From the NCBI GenBank assembly GCA_003978675.1, contig QNYP01000121.1, positions 1 through 8,591 of the forward strand: DNA of 8,591 nt. The letters run 5' to 3'. Positions 6,551 to 8,591 of this stretch are shown here, in pieces. The notes under the pieces were generated by a model. The model did not search any database. It was not told the origin of the DNA and saw only the letters and a list, made by a program, of their open reading frames with translations. Position 1 is the first letter of the stretch. Each line of letters starts with the position of its first letter. Origin of the DNA: Hydrogenothermus sp. (GTDB lineage Bacteria; Aquificota; Aquificia; Aquificales; Hydrogenothermaceae). The translations under genes and the position numbers were made by a program.

Positions 6551-7480
6551 ATGAATTACTCAAAAAAAATAAATGAAATAATTACAACACTAAAACCTTT
6601 TTTACACGGTAAAGAACTACCTTTAAGACTTTCTCTTATAACATTTTTTACAAGGGGACACATTTTAATTGAAGACTTACCGGGACTTGGAAAAACTACA
6701 CTAGCAATAGGAATAGCAAAAGTTCTAGGACTTTCCTTTGGAAGAATTCAATGCACAAGTGATTTACTACCTTCAGATATTATTGGAGTTTCCATATACA
6801 ACAAAGAAAAAGGAGAGTTTGAGTTTCATAAAGGAGCAATTTTTAATAATATTGTTCTAGTTGATGAGTTAAACAGAGCAACACCTAAAACTCAATCTGC
6901 ACTACTTGAAGCAATGGGAGAAAAACAAATAACAGCAGAAGGGAAAACCTATAAACTTCCTAAACCATTTTTCGTAATAGCAACCCAAAACCCTTTAGAA
7001 CAATATGGAACTTTTCCTTTACCAGAGGCACAGCTTGATAGATTTCTAATGAGAATAAGTGTTGGTTATCCACCAAGAGAAGCAGAAAAAGAAATATTAA
7101 AAGGTGGAAGTAAAAGGGAACAGCTTTACAATTTAGAGCCAATTTTAACAAAAGAAGAAACTTTAAAAATACAAGAAGAAATAAAGGAAAAAGTTTACCT
7201 ATCAGACAAAATAATTGATTATATTTTAGACATAGTAGAAGCAACTAGAAAAAGCAAGTATTTTTATGCTGGTCTATCTATTAGAGGAAGCTTAGCTATA
7301 GCAAATTCATCAAAAACAAATGCATACTTTAAAGGTAGAGACTATGTAATTCCGGAAGATATAAAAGAGCTTGCACCTCATATAATTTCTCACAGAGTAA
7401 TATTTAAAGAAGAAATTGAAAATATTGATAAAAAAGCATTTATTAAAGATTTTATAGATGAAATTAAAGTCCCTGTTTAA
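6551..7480 (+). CDS. MoxR-family AAA+ ATPase
   Basis: MoxR ATPases are cytoplasmic AAA+ proteins thought to act as chaperones or assembly factors for neighbouring DUF58 and von Willebrand A-like proteins. The 309 residues show Walker A in EDLPGLGKTT (K48, T49), the Walker B/DELNRA block with D105-E106-N108-R109, sensor 1 in ATQNP (N147), a QLDRF segment at 161-165 with R164 as probable arginine finger region, and a sensor 2 arginine R245 in GLSIRGS. The usual sensor 2 motif is GASPRA, so this copy is mildly divergent but keeps the arginine. GGGAAA-like purines overlapping the panC stop serve as a weak ribosome binding site. The 3' end overlaps the DUF58 gene by 23 bases. Its specific client is unknown; the linked DUF58 protein is the natural candidate. 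Confidence 0.95.
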   Translation: MNYSKKINEIITTLKPFLHGKELPLRLSLITFFTRGHILIEDLPGLGKTTLAIGIAKVLGLSFGRIQCTSDLLPSDIIGVSIYNKEKGEFEFHKGAIFNNIVLVDELNRATPKTQSALLEAMGEKQITAEGKTYKLPKPFFVIATQNPLEQYGTFPLPEAQLDRFLMRISVGYPPREAEKEILKGGSKREQLYNLEPILTKEETLKIQEEIKEKVYLSDKIIDYILDIVEATRKSKYFYAGLSIRGSLAIANSSKTNAYFKGRDYVIPEDIKELAPHIISHRVIFKEEIENIDKKAFIKDFIDEIKVPV

Positions 7481-8375
7481 AAAAGATAAAAACTTTTCTA
7501 TAAAGATAACAAAAGCGGGCTGGATATACATAACAATTACAATTTTACTTGGAGTTGCTGGAGCAAACACAGGGAACAATCTTATTTATTTAATTTCTTC
7601 TGCATTCTTGGCTTTTATGGGAATATCTGGAATTATCGCAAAAGTTAATTTATCAAAATTAGACATTACTATTGATCCAGAGAAAGAAATATTTGCAGGA
7701 TATCCAGCAATTTTAAATATTACCATTTCTAATCAAAAGAAGTTTTTCCCATCTTTTCTTATAACCGTTAATATTTTAGGTAAATATATTACCTTTCCTT
7801 TGGTAAATAAAAAAAGTAAGGAAACGAAAACAATAAACTTAGTATTTGAAAAAAGAGGAATAAATAGACTTAAAAACATAAAAATCTGTTCTGTATTTCC
7901 TTTTAATTTCTTTGAAAGATGTATAAAATTAAACAAAGAACTAGAAGTTTTAGTATTTCCAAAACCTGAAAAGTATAATTTAGACTTTGGTTTATCTAGA
8001 AAATCAAAAATTAAAAAAGATATTCAAAAAACAAGTCTTATAAAATCCTATGAAGGAGAAATAACAGGATTTTCTAAATATTATAAAGGAGTCCCCCTTA
8101 AATATATTTCATGGAAACATTATGCTAAAACTGGTGAACTTGTAGTTAAAGAGTTTATGGAAGACAGCAACACTCCCATAATAGTTGATTTAGATAAAAT
8201 GAAAACAAAAAACATAGAAAAAAAATTATCATTTGCCACATATTTAGTTTTAACAAACTTTAAAAATAAAAAACCTGTTGGATTAAAAGCAGGAAAACTT
8301 TTTATAAAACCATCTTTAGACTATAAAACAAGACACAAAATATTAAGGGAGCTTGCTTTATATGATATCGATTAA
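7458..8375 (+). CDS. DUF58 domain membrane-anchored protein
   Basis: This 305-residue protein has two hydrophobic helices near the N-terminus (about 22-37 and 42-61) joined by a GANTGNN turn, a pattern common in DUF58 proteins, so it should sit in the inner membrane with most of its mass as a soluble domain. The DUF58 core is recognised by GVPLKYISW219-K-H-Y-A-K-T-G-E-L, equivalent to the usual RRIHWKASARTGEL, followed by a VKEFMED segment and a short segment starting IIVDLD that resembles the first strand and metal-site region of a von Willebrand A-like fold. It is on the short side for the family (often 300-440) but not broken. The ATG overlaps moxR by 23 bases, and its end overlaps the next gene by 14, the classic order MoxR-DUF58-transglutaminase. 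Its biochemical role is unknown; envelope or cell-wall related functions are proposed for such clusters. Confidence 0.9.
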   Translation: MKLKSLFKKDKNFSIKITKAGWIYITITILLGVAGANTGNNLIYLISSAFLAFMGISGIIAKVNLSKLDITIDPEKEIFAGYPAILNITISNQKKFFPSFLITVNILGKYITFPLVNKKSKETKTINLVFEKRGINRLKNIKICSVFPFNFFERCIKLNKELEVLVFPKPEKYNLDFGLSRKSKIKKDIQKTSLIKSYEGEITGFSKYYKGVPLKYISWKHYAKTGELVVKEFMEDSNTPIIVDLDKMKTKNIEKKLSFATYLVLTNFKNKKPVGLKAGKLFIKPSLDYKTRHKILRELALYDID

Positions 8376-8591
8376 AAACTTACTAAATATTTTTGTGTAT
8401 TTAAGTGCATTTGTTTCTTTTTTTTCTGTTGTAAATTTTATTAATCCTTTAGTATCAATATTTTTTTTCGGATTAATTTTGTTATCCATTTACCTTGAAA
8501 AAAATAAAAAACTTCTAAACAAGCTATTTATAAATATAGTATCTATTATTATAGTTCTACTATCGTTTATTAGAATTACACCAGATAATAT
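8362..8591 (+). CDS. N-terminus of a multi-pass membrane protein, probably a TgpA-like transglutaminase (3' end outside window)
   Basis: A frame opens at ATG 8362, inside the end of the DUF58 gene, and stays open for 76 codons to the window edge. It encodes two or three hydrophobic segments (roughly 8-28, 30-45 and 57-72) with a short lysine-rich stretch, LEKNKKLL, between them. It ends RITPDN at the edge, the kind of loop that precedes further helices in DUF3488/transglutaminase membrane proteins. Neither the catalytic Cys-His-Asp triad nor any transglutaminase fold is visible, so the call rests on gene order after MoxR and DUF58 and on the hydrophobic N-terminus. AAGGGAG at 8344-8350 is a possible but slightly distant ribosome binding site. 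Two runs of eight T (8418-8425, 8461-8468) occur in this short piece. Confidence 0.7.
   Translation, partial: MISIKNLLNIFVYLSAFVSFFSVVNFINPLVSIFFFGLILLSIYLEKNKKLLNKLFINIVSIIIVLLSFIRITPDN

Noticed and set aside
8418..8468. Two runs of eight T that could act as phase-variable slippage tracts
   Set aside because: They encode phenylalanines in a membrane helix of a very AT-rich genome, and similar A and T runs occur across the whole window. Nothing singles them out as switches.

Overview
The window is strongly AT-rich (about 30% GC by eye) and every supported gene is on the + strand. They are packed end to end with short overlaps or gaps, so the whole window reads like one long polycistronic stretch. 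The proteins are rich in Lys, Glu and Ile. The mix includes a Rad50 with a CxxC hook, the long menaquinone-type UbiD decarboxylase also known from Campylobacterota, LipB, and a MoxR/DUF58/transglutaminase module. This suggests a low-GC, possibly thermophilic bacterium of the Aquificota (Hydrogenothermaceae-like, e.g. Sulfurihydrogenibium) or a related lineage. That placement is inference from protein style and is not proven.

Layout. Positions 2-151 hold the C-terminal 49 codons of an unidentified protein. At 154-2724 is rad50/sbcC, starting at TTG, with all ATPase motifs and a zinc hook. At 2699-3325 is lipB (octanoyltransferase), overlapping the end of rad50. A 125-base gap follows and holds a 25-codon ORF with a good ribosome binding site (3349-3426), possibly the stump of a ribbon-helix-helix antitoxin. 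Then come yjbQ (UPF0047, 3451-3876), a 614-residue UbiD-family decarboxylase that starts on the base after the yjbQ stop (3877-5721), and panC (pantothenate synthetase, 5696-6541). The last block is a MoxR AAA+ ATPase (6551-7480), a membrane-anchored DUF58 protein (7458-8375), and the membrane-spanning N-terminus of a third protein cut by the window end (8362 onward), most likely a transglutaminase-domain protein of the TgpA type.

How the genes work together. Three themes sit side by side. The first is DNA end processing (rad50). The second is cofactor synthesis: lipoate attachment, menaquinone decarboxylation, pantothenate for CoA, and perhaps thiamine-related YjbQ. The third is an envelope-associated MoxR/DUF58/transglutaminase module. 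The tight spacing suggests co-transcription and translational coupling, but the themes have no evident biochemical link beyond shared housekeeping. I see no insertion sequence, CRISPR array, tRNA, rRNA or convincing terminator. This is mostly ordinary core genome. The points most worth a second look are the 25-codon ORF, the abutting yjbQ/ubiD pair, and the identity of the two genes cut by the window edges.
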